A stretch of 64,000 nucleotides of DNA from JAMOAW01 sp039908535. Lineage in GTDB: Bacteria; Pseudomonadota; Magnetococcia; Magnetococcales; JADFZT01. Both the position numbers and the translations under genes were made by a program. Where the stretch lies: NCBI GenBank assembly GCA_039908535.1, contig JAMOAW010000007.1:1-64000 (forward strand), written 5' to 3'. The notes below the pieces were generated by a model, which was given only the letters and a program-made list of their open reading frames with translations, was not told the DNA's origin and ran no database searches. Numbering within the stretch: position 1 is the first letter of the stretch; each line of letters begins with the position of its first letter. Below are positions 26,092 to 34,554 of the stretch, one piece after another.

Positions 26092-27189
26092 TCTATTAAT
26101 AAAAAAAAGGGTCTGGGGGATTGCCCCCAGGGTTTTGTTTTTGACTTTGCTTTTGAATTCGGTTTTGCTTTCTTCAAATAGCAGGGGGGTTGGGGGATGC
26201 AATCCCCCAAGGTCTTGTTTTTGATTTACCCCCTCTAAAACCAACTGTCGATTTAAATTAAATATTTGCGTCCGCTGAACCAATTCAGTCACCCAAACAA
26301 AAAACGTCAACCACTCTTCACATTTTTTATCCCCTGCCGAGTTGGACTCCTGAAGAGTCTGGGCAATGGTTTGCCCTATCCAAAGACGAAGCTGTTCTAA
26401 AGCCATGCTAAAACGGTTAGGATCGGCCCAATATTCGGCCAACGTGATTAAATCGGCCAGCCCCCCCTCTCCCAACGACTGCACATCTTGCGCAAATTTT
26501 TTCTGCATCTCAACCTTCTCTAAGGTACAACATTCCAACGCCTTGGCCACATTGCCAGCCGCCAAAGAGATGGCCTCAGCGCGGGTATAAGGATCGGCCT
26601 CTGGCTTGAGACGAGTTAAAATTTGAATTAAATCCTCTGACTCCAAAGCCGAAAAACGAATTTTTCGACATCGCGACAAAATGGTCGGCAACAAACGACC
26701 TGGACGACTGGTGATTAAAATGAGTAATGAATGGGGGGAAGGCTCCTCTAGGGTCTTTAATAACGCATTGGCCGAAGAGCCGTTCAATAGAGCAGCATCT
26801 TCGATCATGGCAATTTTCCATTGGGCCTCCAAAGGGGTCAAACTTAAAAATTGACTCAATTGCCGAATCTGATCCACCCCAATCTGCGTCTTTTTCTCCT
26901 CTAAACCCACCCGTACCAAATCAGGATGGTTGCCATGCGCCAGTTTGCGACAGGAGGAACAAACTTTACAACAAGATTTTTTTATTTTAAATGTTCCATG
27001 AATCCATGCTTGTCGATTCTCCTGACAAAACAAAACCCCCACCATTGCCAAGGCTACGGTGGTTTTCCCCACCCCTGGCGGACCAAAAAAAAGTTGCGCA
27101 TGGGGTACCCGCTCCCCCGTCAAAGAATGCTCTATTTGTTGCAGAGGAATGGAATGACCTACGATTTGATCAAAGGTGAGAATAGACAT
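26089..27189 (-). CDS. holB: DNA polymerase III delta' subunit with a repeat-derived tail
   Basis: A 366-residue clamp-loader subunit. Walker A is GPPGVGKTT (36-44), the zinc cluster lies in KKSCCKVCSSC, and LSRCRKIRF is the arginine-finger SRC motif. HolB is part of the complex that loads the sliding clamp. The native protein seems to end near residue 320 (LVLEGV). The last 40 or so residues (QDLGG, HPPTPLLFE, TLGAIPQTLFF) are encoded by the core of the MITE-like repeat, and the stop lies in an IS66-end-like sequence. The gene starts 20 bases before the tmk stop codon, as expected for a coupled operon. Confidence 0.93.
   Translation of the reverse strand: MSILTFDQIVGHSIPLQQIEHSLTGERVPHAQLFFGPPGVGKTTVALAMVGVLFCQENRQAWIHGTFKIKKSCCKVCSSCRKLAHGNHPDLVRVGLEEKKTQIGVDQIRQLSQFLSLTPLEAQWKIAMIEDAALLNGSSANALLKTLEEPSPHSLLILITSRPGRLLPTILSRCRKIRFSALESEDLIQILTRLKPEADPYTRAEAISLAAGNVAKALECCTLEKVEMQKKFAQDVQSLGEGGLADLITLAEYWADPNRFSMALEQLRLWIGQTIAQTLQESNSAGDKKCEEWLTFFVWVTELVQRTQIFNLNRQLVLEGVNQKQDLGGLHPPTPLLFEESKTEFKSKVKNKTLGAIPQTLFFINR
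26092..26228. repeat. MITE-like repeat core inside the holB 3' end, copy C
   Basis: This stretch matches the interior of copies A and B (CTGGGGG-ATTG-CCCCCAG, a GGTTTTGCTT centre, then TTGGGGGATGCAATCCCCCAA) but lacks their inverted ends. It forms the translated tail of HolB. Confidence 0.8.
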
Positions 27190-27796
27190 GTTTTTGAACC
27201 AATTGCCAAATTTTCTCGGCCACTATCGGGATGGGCAGATGGGCATCAACAAGAAAAAAACGCTCTGGGGAAGAGTTTGTTAACGTCAAAAAACCTTGTC
27301 GCACCAATTGATGAAAAACCAACGGCTCCTGTTCAAAACGACGCTCCCCCCCTGCCCCAACGCGCTGAAGAGCCAATTGCGGATCTATATCCAAATAAAT
27401 CGTTAATTGAGGCATCAACCCCTGAGTAACCCAATGGTTTAAAAATTGAATCCGCTCCAAATCCAGGTGCCGTCCATACCCTTGATAGGCCACGGTGCTG
27501 TCCACAAAACGATCACACACCACCCATTCCCCGCGCGCCAAAGCCGGACGAATCACCCGGGCAATATGTTCCGATCGGGCAGCAGACATCAACAAAAGTT
27601 CGGTCATCGCCTCCCGTGCGTCAGCATGATCCGCCACCAACAAAGCGCGTATTTTTTCCGCCAATAGACAACCGCCCGGTTCGCGGGTGAGTAAACAAAC
27701 TTGACCCAAATCACGCAACCGCTTGGCCAAAAGTTGGGTTTGCGTACTCTTCCCAGATCCGTCCCCGCCCTCAAAGGTGATAAAAACGCCGCTCAT
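27170..27796 (-). CDS. tmk: Thymidylate kinase
   Basis: A 208-residue P-loop kinase of standard length. Motifs in order are FEGGDGSGKST, the TREPGG loop, CDRFVDSTVAYQGYGR and the dTMP-binding region. It phosphorylates dTMP to dTDP. The ATG at 27796 is chosen over an upstream non-ATG start because TAAGGA lies about ten bases before it and the P-loop spacing is normal. Its end overlaps holB by 20 bases. A hairpin repeat (27838-27915) separates it from mltG, so it may have its own promoter. Confidence 0.96.
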   Translation of the reverse strand: MSGVFITFEGGDGSGKSTQTQLLAKRLRDLGQVCLLTREPGGCLLAEKIRALLVADHADAREAMTELLLMSAARSEHIARVIRPALARGEWVVCDRFVDSTVAYQGYGRHLDLERIQFLNHWVTQGLMPQLTIYLDIDPQLALQRVGAGGERRFEQEPLVFHQLVRQGFLTLTNSSPERFFLVDAHLPIPIVAEKIWQLVQKHVYSHL

Positions 27797-27837
27797 GGGA
27801 AAATGATCCTTACTTGTCACAACAACATGACGCCCTT

Positions 27838-27915
27838 CGAAAAAAAATCAAAGGCCAAACCCTGGGGGATGAATCCCCCAGACCCCCTCTTTTTTTTAAT
27901 GATCAAAAAAAAGTC
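27838..27915. repeat. Dispersed intergenic hairpin repeat, copy 4
   Basis: CTGGGGGA-TGAA-TCCCCCAG followed by a T run, nearly identical over about 60 bases to the start of the copy at 10-60. It is inserted between mltG and tmk within an otherwise compact operon. Confidence 0.85.
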
Positions 27916-27929
27916 CAGGCATCCTGTTT

Positions 27930-28931
27930 CTACGGTTGACGATGACGCTGATAAATATCCACGTTATGTTCATGTTCGGCCAATGTCTTAGAAAAAATAT
28001 GATGCCCATCTCCACGCGAGACAAAATAAAATTCTTGTGTGTTCAACGGATGAAACGCCGCATGAATGGCCGCACGTCCTGGATTACAAATCGGCGTCGG
28101 AGGCAATCCCTCAATCATATAGGTATTATAAGGCGTTAAGGTCGTTAAATTTTTGCGCGTCAAATTCCCATTAAAATGCTCTATCCCATAAATAACAGTA
28201 GGATCGGTTTGTAGACGCATTTTTTTGGCCAAACGATTATAAAATACCCCAGAAATACGATCACGCTCCTCGGCCACCGCAGTCTCTTTTTCAATGATCG
28301 ACGCCAAAATCAACCCTTGATAAGGGGTCAACGTCACCCCTGGAGCCCGTCCCAAATATTCCGCTTGCAAAACAGTTTTACTCTGTGCCACCATTCGGCC
28401 AATGAGTTTAGTTAACGGTTCATCGCGCTGGTAAAAATAGGTGCTTGGAAAAATAAATCCTTCTAAAACATTCGTATCTAGGCCAAACAAAGCAGGCGTT
28501 TTGCTATCTTTAAGAAAAATAGGCGCCTGCTTCCACCCCTTTTCCTGTAAAACCTCTTGCACATCGGCAACTGAAAATCCTTCAGGAATAAGCAATGGAC
28601 GCCGAATGACCTCACCTCGGCGCAGTTGATTTAAAATCGCAACTGGGGTCGCTCCCGCTGCAAAACGATACTCCCCAGCCTGGATAAACCCTTGACCAAA
28701 ACGTGTTAACAACAAAAAAGCCCAAGACGATGGAATCGCCCCCCGCTCTTCCAATTCCTGCGCCACACGCCGCACTCCCCAACCTGTCTCAATGGTGATC
28801 TCCACAGAAACAGGCAGAACATGACGAGTAATTCCTTGAAACCAAACGACAAAAAGCCCACAAAACAACCATCCAAAGACAAAAAGAAAAATCGATCTCC
28901 GAATGGTTCTATGTTGCAAAAAGTGGATCAA
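27930..28931 (-). CDS. mltG: Endolytic murein transglycosylase
   Basis: A 333-residue YceG-family protein. One N-terminal membrane segment (about 13-33, SIFLFVFGWLFCGLFVVWF) is followed by a LysM-like domain and the catalytic domain with ASIIEKET (catalytic glutamate), LQTDPTVIYG, YNTYMIEGLPPTPICNPG and the C-terminal FYFVSRGDGHH. It cleaves nascent glycan strands in the inner membrane/periplasm and may end peptidoglycan polymerisation. The TTG start at 28931 overlaps the fabF stop (TTGA); no ATG is available in front of the membrane segment. pabC, found between fabF and mltG in enterobacteria, is missing. Confidence 0.93.
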   Translation of the reverse strand: MIHFLQHRTIRRSIFLFVFGWLFCGLFVVWFQGITRHVLPVSVEITIETGWGVRRVAQELEERGAIPSSWAFLLLTRFGQGFIQAGEYRFAAGATPVAILNQLRRGEVIRRPLLIPEGFSVADVQEVLQEKGWKQAPIFLKDSKTPALFGLDTNVLEGFIFPSTYFYQRDEPLTKLIGRMVAQSKTVLQAEYLGRAPGVTLTPYQGLILASIIEKETAVAEERDRISGVFYNRLAKKMRLQTDPTVIYGIEHFNGNLTRKNLTTLTPYNTYMIEGLPPTPICNPGRAAIHAAFHPLNTQEFYFVSRGDGHHIFSKTLAEHEHNVDIYQRHRQP

Positions 28932-30166
28932 GGAACGCGAGAAAGCACCAATGTGGCATTGGTGCCTCCAAACCCAAATGAGTTAGATAACGCATGGGTA
29001 ATGCCAACCTCCCGGGCCGTGTTGGGAACATAATCTAAATCGCAATTGGGATCGGGATCATCCAAATTGATCGTGGGAGGAATCACCCCATGATACAAAG
29101 AAAGAGCGGTAAAAATCGCCTCTACCCCACCCGCTGCCCCCAACAAATGACCCGTCATGGACTTGGTTGAAGAGAGCATCACCCGTTTGGCATGATCCCC
29201 AAACACCCTCTTAACCGCTACGGTCTCCACCAAATCCCCCAATGGAGTAGAAGTGCCATGGGCATTGATATAATCGATTTGTTCTGGATCCATTCCGGCA
29301 TCTTTTAAAGCCACCCGCATACAACGCACCGCCCCATCCCCTTGGGGATCGGGCGCCGTGATGTGATGAGCATCTCCAGACATGCCATACCCTTTCACCT
29401 CGGCATAAATGGTCGCCCCCCGCTGGCGGGCCGATTCCAATGTTTCCAATACCACCACTCCAGCCCCTTCGGCGATAACAAAACCATCCCGCCCCCGATC
29501 CCAAGGCCTGGAAGCGGCTTGCGGATTGTCGTTACGGGTCGACAAAGCCTTGGCCGCAGAAAAACCGCCCACCCCTAATTCGCAAATCGCCGCCTCGGCC
29601 CCTCCCGCCAACATCACATCGGCCTCACCGCGTTGAATCAAACGAAAAGCATCGCCAATGGCATGGGTTCCCGTGGCACAAGCCGTCACTGGCGCATGAT
29701 TGGGCCCCTTGAGACCATACATAATAGCCAAATGGCCAGAGATTAAATTAATCAACGTCATAGGAACAAAAAAGGGCGATATTCGCCGTGGTCCGCGCTC
29801 TTTCAAGCTCATGGCTTGATTTTGAATGGCAGTAAGACCCCCAATGCCAGATCCAACCATCACCCCAATACGTTCGGCATTGTCAGGAGTAACGACAATC
29901 CCAGACTCTTTCCAGGCCATTTGCGCAGCAGCAATGCCAAATTGCATAAAAAGATCCATTTTTTTGATCTCTTTTGCGGGTATCCAATCTTCTGGATTAA
30001 AATCAAGACACTCCCCGGCAATTTTCGAGGCAAAGGGTTCGGGATCAAAGTGGGTGATGGTATGGATGCCAGATTTCCCAGCAACCAAACCAGACCAAGT
30101 TTTTTCAGTGCCTAAACCTAACGGAGTGATCAAACCAACACCAGTAATTACCACTCTGTGATTCAT
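28928..30166 (-). CDS. fabF: 3-oxoacyl-[acyl-carrier-protein] synthase II
   Basis: A 412-residue condensing enzyme. The catalytic cysteine is in VTACATGTHAIGDA, the two histidines in NAHGTSTPLGD and KSMTGHLLGAAG, and the C-terminal glycine loop SNSFGFGGTNA is intact. It elongates acyl-ACP with malonyl-ACP. It lies 130 bases after acpP and is followed, with a 4-base overlap, by mltG. Confidence 0.97.
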   Translation of the reverse strand: MNHRVVITGVGLITPLGLGTEKTWSGLVAGKSGIHTITHFDPEPFASKIAGECLDFNPEDWIPAKEIKKMDLFMQFGIAAAQMAWKESGIVVTPDNAERIGVMVGSGIGGLTAIQNQAMSLKERGPRRISPFFVPMTLINLISGHLAIMYGLKGPNHAPVTACATGTHAIGDAFRLIQRGEADVMLAGGAEAAICELGVGGFSAAKALSTRNDNPQAASRPWDRGRDGFVIAEGAGVVVLETLESARQRGATIYAEVKGYGMSGDAHHITAPDPQGDGAVRCMRVALKDAGMDPEQIDYINAHGTSTPLGDLVETVAVKRVFGDHAKRVMLSSTKSMTGHLLGAAGGVEAIFTALSLYHGVIPPTINLDDPDPNCDLDYVPNTAREVGITHALSNSFGFGGTNATLVLSRVP

Positions 30167-30297
30167 GATGATTCTCTCTTTTAAAAAACCGCGTTTTTTT
30201 TCTTAGTTGAAATAAAACGCTGACCAGAGGGGAAGTGAGGGCCAGATGGTCTCCTTTACCCATTTCCCCCCATTATAGTCAAAGAAGGACTTAAAAA

Positions 30298-30534
30298 TCA
30301 GTCCATATGTTTAACAATATAATCTATTGCTTGCTTGACAGTGACAATTTTCTCAGCGGCATCGTCAGGAATTTCACATCCAAACTCCTCCTCCAGGGCC
30401 ATGACCAATTCAACTGTATCCAAAGAATCTGCACCTAAATCGGTCACAAAGTTGGACTCTTCGCTTACATTGGCCTTATCGACGCCCAGTTGTTCAACAA
30501 CAATTTTGATAACGCGCTCTGCAATGTCACTCAT
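30298..30534 (-). CDS. acpP: Acyl carrier protein
   Basis: A 78-residue acidic protein with the phosphopantetheine attachment site GADSLDTVEL (serine near residue 37). It carries acyl chains in fatty-acid synthesis. AAGGAAAA lies upstream of the ATG. It is located between fabG and fabF as usual. Confidence 0.98.
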   Translation of the reverse strand: MSDIAERVIKIVVEQLGVDKANVSEESNFVTDLGADSLDTVELVMALEEEFGCEIPDDAAEKIVTVKQAIDYIVKHMD

Positions 30535-30620
30535 GGATTTATTTTCCTTACCTTTAAAAAAAAATTGTTGGATTGTTCATGCCTTTGGTACCCAACCTAT
30601 GGATACAAAAAAAGGCCACC

Positions 30621-31361
30621 TTATGGCATATACATACCGCCGTTTACATGCAAGGTTTCACCGGTAATATAGCGGGCCGCATCAGAAACCAAAAAGGCGA
30701 CGGCTGCGGCAACATCGGCAGGCGAGCCCATCTCCCCCATAGGAATTTGCGCTAGGATAGCCTCCTTGGCTTTGGGATTCAACTTATCTGTCATAGGCGA
30801 ACGAATAAAACCGGGTGCGACACAATTAACCGTGATGCCTCGACTGGCCACCTCACGGGCAACTGTTTTAGAAAAGGCCACCACCCCCGCTTTGCTGGCG
30901 GTATAGTTGGCTTGACCGGGATTTCCAGTGAACCCGACCACCGAAGCAATATTCACAATACGTCCTGAACGGGCCTTCATCATCGGACGCAACACCAAAC
31001 GCGTGAGACAAAAAATGCTGGTGAGGTTTACAGCCAACACCCGGTCCCAATCGTCATCGCTCATCCGCACCAGCAAAGCATCTCTGGTGATGCCCGCATT
31101 ATTAACTAAAATATCAATGATGCCATAACGGGTTGTACAATACTTAACCGCCTCTTCCAGACAGGATTTGCTCGTCACATCGGCTTCGTAGGCATCGGAA
31201 TCTGGAGAGATTTGCTTGATCTCCTCCAAGGTATCCAGAATCCGTTTGGACTCATTGCTCACCACCAATATTTTAGCTCCGCGATGGGCCAAATCCAAAG
31301 CGATCTCCCGACCAATCCCGCTGGTGGACCCCGTCACAATGGCCACTTTGTCCTTGAGCAT
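30621..31361 (-). CDS. fabG: 3-oxoacyl-[acyl-carrier-protein] reductase
   Basis: A 246-residue short-chain dehydrogenase. The NADPH loop is TGSTSGIG, followed by NNAG, and the catalytic serine/tyrosine/lysine are in VVGFTGNPGQANYTASKAG. The C-terminus ends ITGETLHVNGGMYM. It reduces 3-oxoacyl-ACP. AAAGGA precedes the ATG. fabD is 24 bases upstream. Confidence 0.97.
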   Translation of the reverse strand: MLKDKVAIVTGSTSGIGREIALDLAHRGAKILVVSNESKRILDTLEEIKQISPDSDAYEADVTSKSCLEEAVKYCTTRYGIIDILVNNAGITRDALLVRMSDDDWDRVLAVNLTSIFCLTRLVLRPMMKARSGRIVNIASVVGFTGNPGQANYTASKAGVVAFSKTVAREVASRGITVNCVAPGFIRSPMTDKLNPKAKEAILAQIPMGEMGSPADVAAAVAFLVSDAARYITGETLHVNGGMYMP

Positions 31362-31385
31362 AAATTACGTCCTTTCCCCTAAATT

Positions 31386-32327
31386 TTAAACCATCTCTTG
31401 TAATTTTTGCAGATCTTCCGGGCCGTTTACCGCCACAGCCCGTGCCTGGGGAAGAATGCGACGCAACATACCGATCAACACATTTCCCGTACCCACTTCA
31501 ACGAAACGATCCACACCCAACTCCAACAAACGCAACATTGAGGCCTCCCAGCGCACCGCACCGGTGATTTGCTCTACAAGAAGCTGCCGCGCCGCGTTCC
31601 CCTGGGTGACTATATCCGCCGTGACATTGGCGATCAACGGGATCGAAAGATCGGTGAAAGCAACTTCCGCCAAGGCCAAGGCCATGCGATTGGCCGCAGG
31701 CTGCATCAGCGGGCAGTGAAATGGAGCCGATACCTTTAATAAAATACACCGTTTAGCCCCCACCTCCCGAGCCAACTCCAAGGCCCGATCCACCGATTTT
31801 TTATGGCCAGAGATAACAATTTGCGCAGAGGTGTTAAAATTGGCTGGCACACACACCCCCTCGGTCTCCAACGCTGCTTGTTGACACACCTGCTCAACCT
31901 GCTCTTGAGGCATATTGAGCATGGCTGCCATGGCCCCCTCCCCCACCGGGACCGCCTCTTGCATGGCTATACCACGCAAACGCACCAAATGAACAGCATC
32001 GGCAAAAGTGAACGCCCCAGCCGCACACAACGCGGCATACTCCCCCAACGAATGGCCCGCTACATAATCGGGTCGCAAAGAGGTTTCGTCCAGAATCATT
32101 TGATAGGCCGCCATAGCCGTGGTGACCAAAGCGGGTTGGGTGTTTTCGGTCAGATTGAGGGTTTCAGCGGGCCCATGAAACATCAACCCACGCAATGAAA
32201 ATCCCAATTGAGCATCGGCTGTGGCAAACACACCCTCCATATTTTCTCGGCCCCAATCCGCTAGAGCCTGCCCCATGCCCACCACCTGCGCCCCCTGTCC
32301 AGGGAACAAAAACGCCACTTTACCCAT
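31386..32327 (-). CDS. fabD: Malonyl-CoA:ACP transacylase
   Basis: A 313-residue acyltransferase. FLFPGQGAQ near the N-terminus, the catalytic GHSLGEYAAL serine and the APFHCPLM histidine are all present. It transfers malonyl groups to ACP. The ATG at 32327 lies six bases after AAGGAGG; a GTG two codons upstream abuts that site and is unlikely. It is the first gene of this cluster here: plsX and fabH, often upstream, are replaced by a divergent transporter gene. Confidence 0.97.
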   Translation of the reverse strand: MGKVAFLFPGQGAQVVGMGQALADWGRENMEGVFATADAQLGFSLRGLMFHGPAETLNLTENTQPALVTTAMAAYQMILDETSLRPDYVAGHSLGEYAALCAAGAFTFADAVHLVRLRGIAMQEAVPVGEGAMAAMLNMPQEQVEQVCQQAALETEGVCVPANFNTSAQIVISGHKKSVDRALELAREVGAKRCILLKVSAPFHCPLMQPAANRMALALAEVAFTDLSIPLIANVTADIVTQGNAARQLLVEQITGAVRWEASMLRLLELGVDRFVEVGTGNVLIGMLRRILPQARAVAVNGPEDLQKLQEMV

Positions 32328-32565
32328 GCACACCCTCCTTATTTATCTTTTTTATAAAACAAATCCCCCCTATCATCCAATAATTTACCAAAATGGTCCA
32401 GGTTTTTCCCGTAACAGCACCTCGCAATTTTTTGACTTTTTGTTCGCTGAGTATCCTGTTCATAAAATTTTTTCATGTTAAATTCATATTTCTCTTTTAT
32501 AGTATTCAGACAAAACCTCTGGAGAATTGCCTGTCCAGTCCCACATAAATCACAAAGGAAAAAAT

Positions 32566-33744
32566 ATGTCCATGATGGCAGTAAACGAAAAAGATGCCAA
32601 ATATGCCGAATCCAGATGGGTCACCCAAGTGGGGACTATCGGAGATTTTTTATTAACATTCGGAAAAATCGCCATTGGTCTCTTGGCCAACTCCGCCGCC
32701 CTACTGGCGGAAGGGGTCCATTCGGGGGCCGATTTATTGTTCGATCTGGTGGTACTGGCTGGCATGAAGGTGGCCAGAAAAAAACCGGATGAGGGCCACC
32801 CCTACGGTCATGGCAAATTCGAAAGCTTGGCCACCATTTTACTTGCGGTCATTCTCTTATTGCTGGCGGTGGGCATCGTTGTCGATGCCATCGGTCGCCT
32901 GGGAACGGAAGATTTAAAAGCTCCTGAACAATTGGCCTTCTGGGTCGCCATGATCTCCATTGTCACCAAAGAGGCCCTTTTTCAATACACCATTCGCGTT
33001 GGTAAAAAATTAAAATCCAATATTATCATCGCCAATGCCTGGCATCACCGTGCCGACTCCATCTCCTCCCTGGCCGCCATGATCGGAATTGGCGGGGCCT
33101 TGATGGGATATCCCATTTTAGATCCAATCGCCGCCATTGCCGTGGCCTTTTTTGTCAGCAAAGTCGGCTTTGAAATCGGTGGCGGGGCCATTAAAGAGCT
33201 CACCGACTCCTCTTTTGCCGTGGACCAAGAGGTGCGTGAACGTATCTCCACCCTCATCCATGAAATTCCAGAAGTGCTCTCAGCCCATTTCCTCACCCCA
33301 CGTCAATCTGGACCAGATATCCTGGTGGATGTGCATGTGGTGGTGCCACTGTTTCTCTCGGTTTCCGAAGGCCATCAGGTGGCCGAAAAGGTCCGCCTAA
33401 GTCTATTGCAAAAAATCGAAGCCATCTCCGAAGTGGTGGTGCATATCGATACCGAAGACGACATGGAAAGACAAACCATCCTGCGTGCCAACCGAGATGA
33501 ACTGTTAAATTTGGTCCGTAAAGAGATCTCCCCCCTGAATGGCATCGAAGAGGTGGTCCGTCTGCAACCCCATTATAACTCAGATGGAATCATCCTCGAC
33601 TTGGTATTACGCATGAATGCCGCCTTACCATTGACCCAATTTCATGCCGATACCCAAATTTTATGTGACAGCTTGTTAAAATCAGAACAACAGATTATCG
33701 AAGTGCGCATCAGCATGGCCTCTATAGAAGATCGATTGCCATAA
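32566..33744 (+). CDS. Cation diffusion facilitator metal transporter
   Basis: About 392 residues. Six membrane segments carry the metal-site motifs of the family: HSGAD in helix 2, HPYGHGKFE in the following loop and WHHRADSIS in helix 5. Two C-terminal metal-binding dimerisation domains follow (about 205-285 and 300-385), more than the usual one. Such proteins export zinc, iron, manganese or similar ions in exchange for protons; the HxxxD pair in helix 2 and HxxxD in helix 5 fits Zn/Fe-type members, but the metal is not certain. The ATG at 32566 follows AAAGGA. It is transcribed divergently from fabD. Confidence 0.9.
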   Translation: MSMMAVNEKDAKYAESRWVTQVGTIGDFLLTFGKIAIGLLANSAALLAEGVHSGADLLFDLVVLAGMKVARKKPDEGHPYGHGKFESLATILLAVILLLLAVGIVVDAIGRLGTEDLKAPEQLAFWVAMISIVTKEALFQYTIRVGKKLKSNIIIANAWHHRADSISSLAAMIGIGGALMGYPILDPIAAIAVAFFVSKVGFEIGGGAIKELTDSSFAVDQEVRERISTLIHEIPEVLSAHFLTPRQSGPDILVDVHVVVPLFLSVSEGHQVAEKVRLSLLQKIEAISEVVVHIDTEDDMERQTILRANRDELLNLVRKEISPLNGIEEVVRLQPHYNSDGIILDLVLRMNAALPLTQFHADTQILCDSLLKSEQQIIEVRISMASIEDRLP

Positions 33745-33747
33745 TCA

Positions 33748-34554
33748 TCAAACCCTTGGGGAGGATTCCTCCCCAAGGGTTTTGTCTTTTCCTCCATTTT
33801 CATTACCATAACGAGGTTTATAGGCCACCACAATGCAACCATCCGAATAAAAAAAACGATTAAAAAAAGCCGCGATCCAATTCAAAGGAGCAAAAGTGAA
33901 TGGATTAATCAATAAACCAAACCATTTAAAAAAGTCGGGAATTTGATGCAAACCGCTTTCTATTGTTTGTTTTTGATGGTCCCAAACAACTTTTTTGTTG
34001 TATTGAACCCAGGCCAACAAACGCCTTGGAAATCGCAATATATTCACAAATGGAAACCCATAAGAGATCACCTGAATCTGCACAAATCCAGCTTGCGTAA
34101 ACAATTGGATTAAATCTTGTTTTTCATAACGACGCCTATGGCCGACGATTTCATCGTGAATGGACCAGTAGAGGGTTCGGGCGGGGACCGAAACAATAAT
34201 CTCTCCACCATCTTGCAACAGGGCATATATTTTACTTAAAAACAGGCCATCCTCTTCCAAATGTTCCATCACCTCACAAGAGACGACGCAATCAAAACGA
34301 TCATGGAACTCAAAAGAGTAAAAATCACCTATTTTTAACTCAAGACGGTTTTGAATATCGATAGAGCTTGCGTGATATCTCTGACTTGCCCGTGGTGAAA
34401 ATTCCACGGCCACGCCCCGTTTAAAATAGGCCAGCAGTTCCACCGCCAATTTTAAATTGCCCGCCCCAATTTCCAAAAAACGCTCCCCAGTGCGCACTCT
34501 GCGCAAAATTTCAAAACGACGAAAAAGATATCTGGGGGGATAATAGGTCAACAT
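33748..34554 (-). CDS. SAM-dependent methyltransferase (class I)
   Basis: About 268 residues. The SAM-binding motif FLEIGAGNLKLAVEL is followed by VAVEFSPRA, the CVVSCEVMEHLEEDG motif IV region and a GGEIIVSVPA strand. The C-terminal half is hydrophobic (near WFGLLINPFTFAPLNWIAAFF) and may contact the membrane. The substrate is not evident; the operon with a glycosyltransferase suggests a glycan or lipid-linked sugar. The ATG at 34554 overlaps the glycosyltransferase stop by seven bases. Earlier in-frame codons lie inside that gene and are not used. Confidence 0.82.
   Translation of the reverse strand: MLTYYPPRYLFRRFEILRRVRTGERFLEIGAGNLKLAVELLAYFKRGVAVEFSPRASQRYHASSIDIQNRLELKIGDFYSFEFHDRFDCVVSCEVMEHLEEDGLFLSKIYALLQDGGEIIVSVPARTLYWSIHDEIVGHRRRYEKQDLIQLFTQAGFVQIQVISYGFPFVNILRFPRRLLAWVQYNKKVVWDHQKQTIESGLHQIPDFFKWFGLLINPFTFAPLNWIAAFFNRFFYSDGCIVVAYKPRYGNENGGKDKTLGEESSPRV
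33751..33790 (+). terminator. Rho-independent terminator between convergent genes
   Basis: A 14-base-pair stem (AACCCTTGGGGAGG/CCTCCCCAAGGGTT) is followed by TTGTCTTTT on the plus strand, seven bases after the transporter stop codon. The opposing methyltransferase gene reads through it: its last codons (LGEESSPRV) are encoded by the stem. Confidence 0.85.

Noticed and set aside
32195..32481. Small plus-strand frames between fabD and the CDF gene
   Set aside because: They overlap fabD on the opposite strand, are low in complexity and lack ribosome-binding sites.
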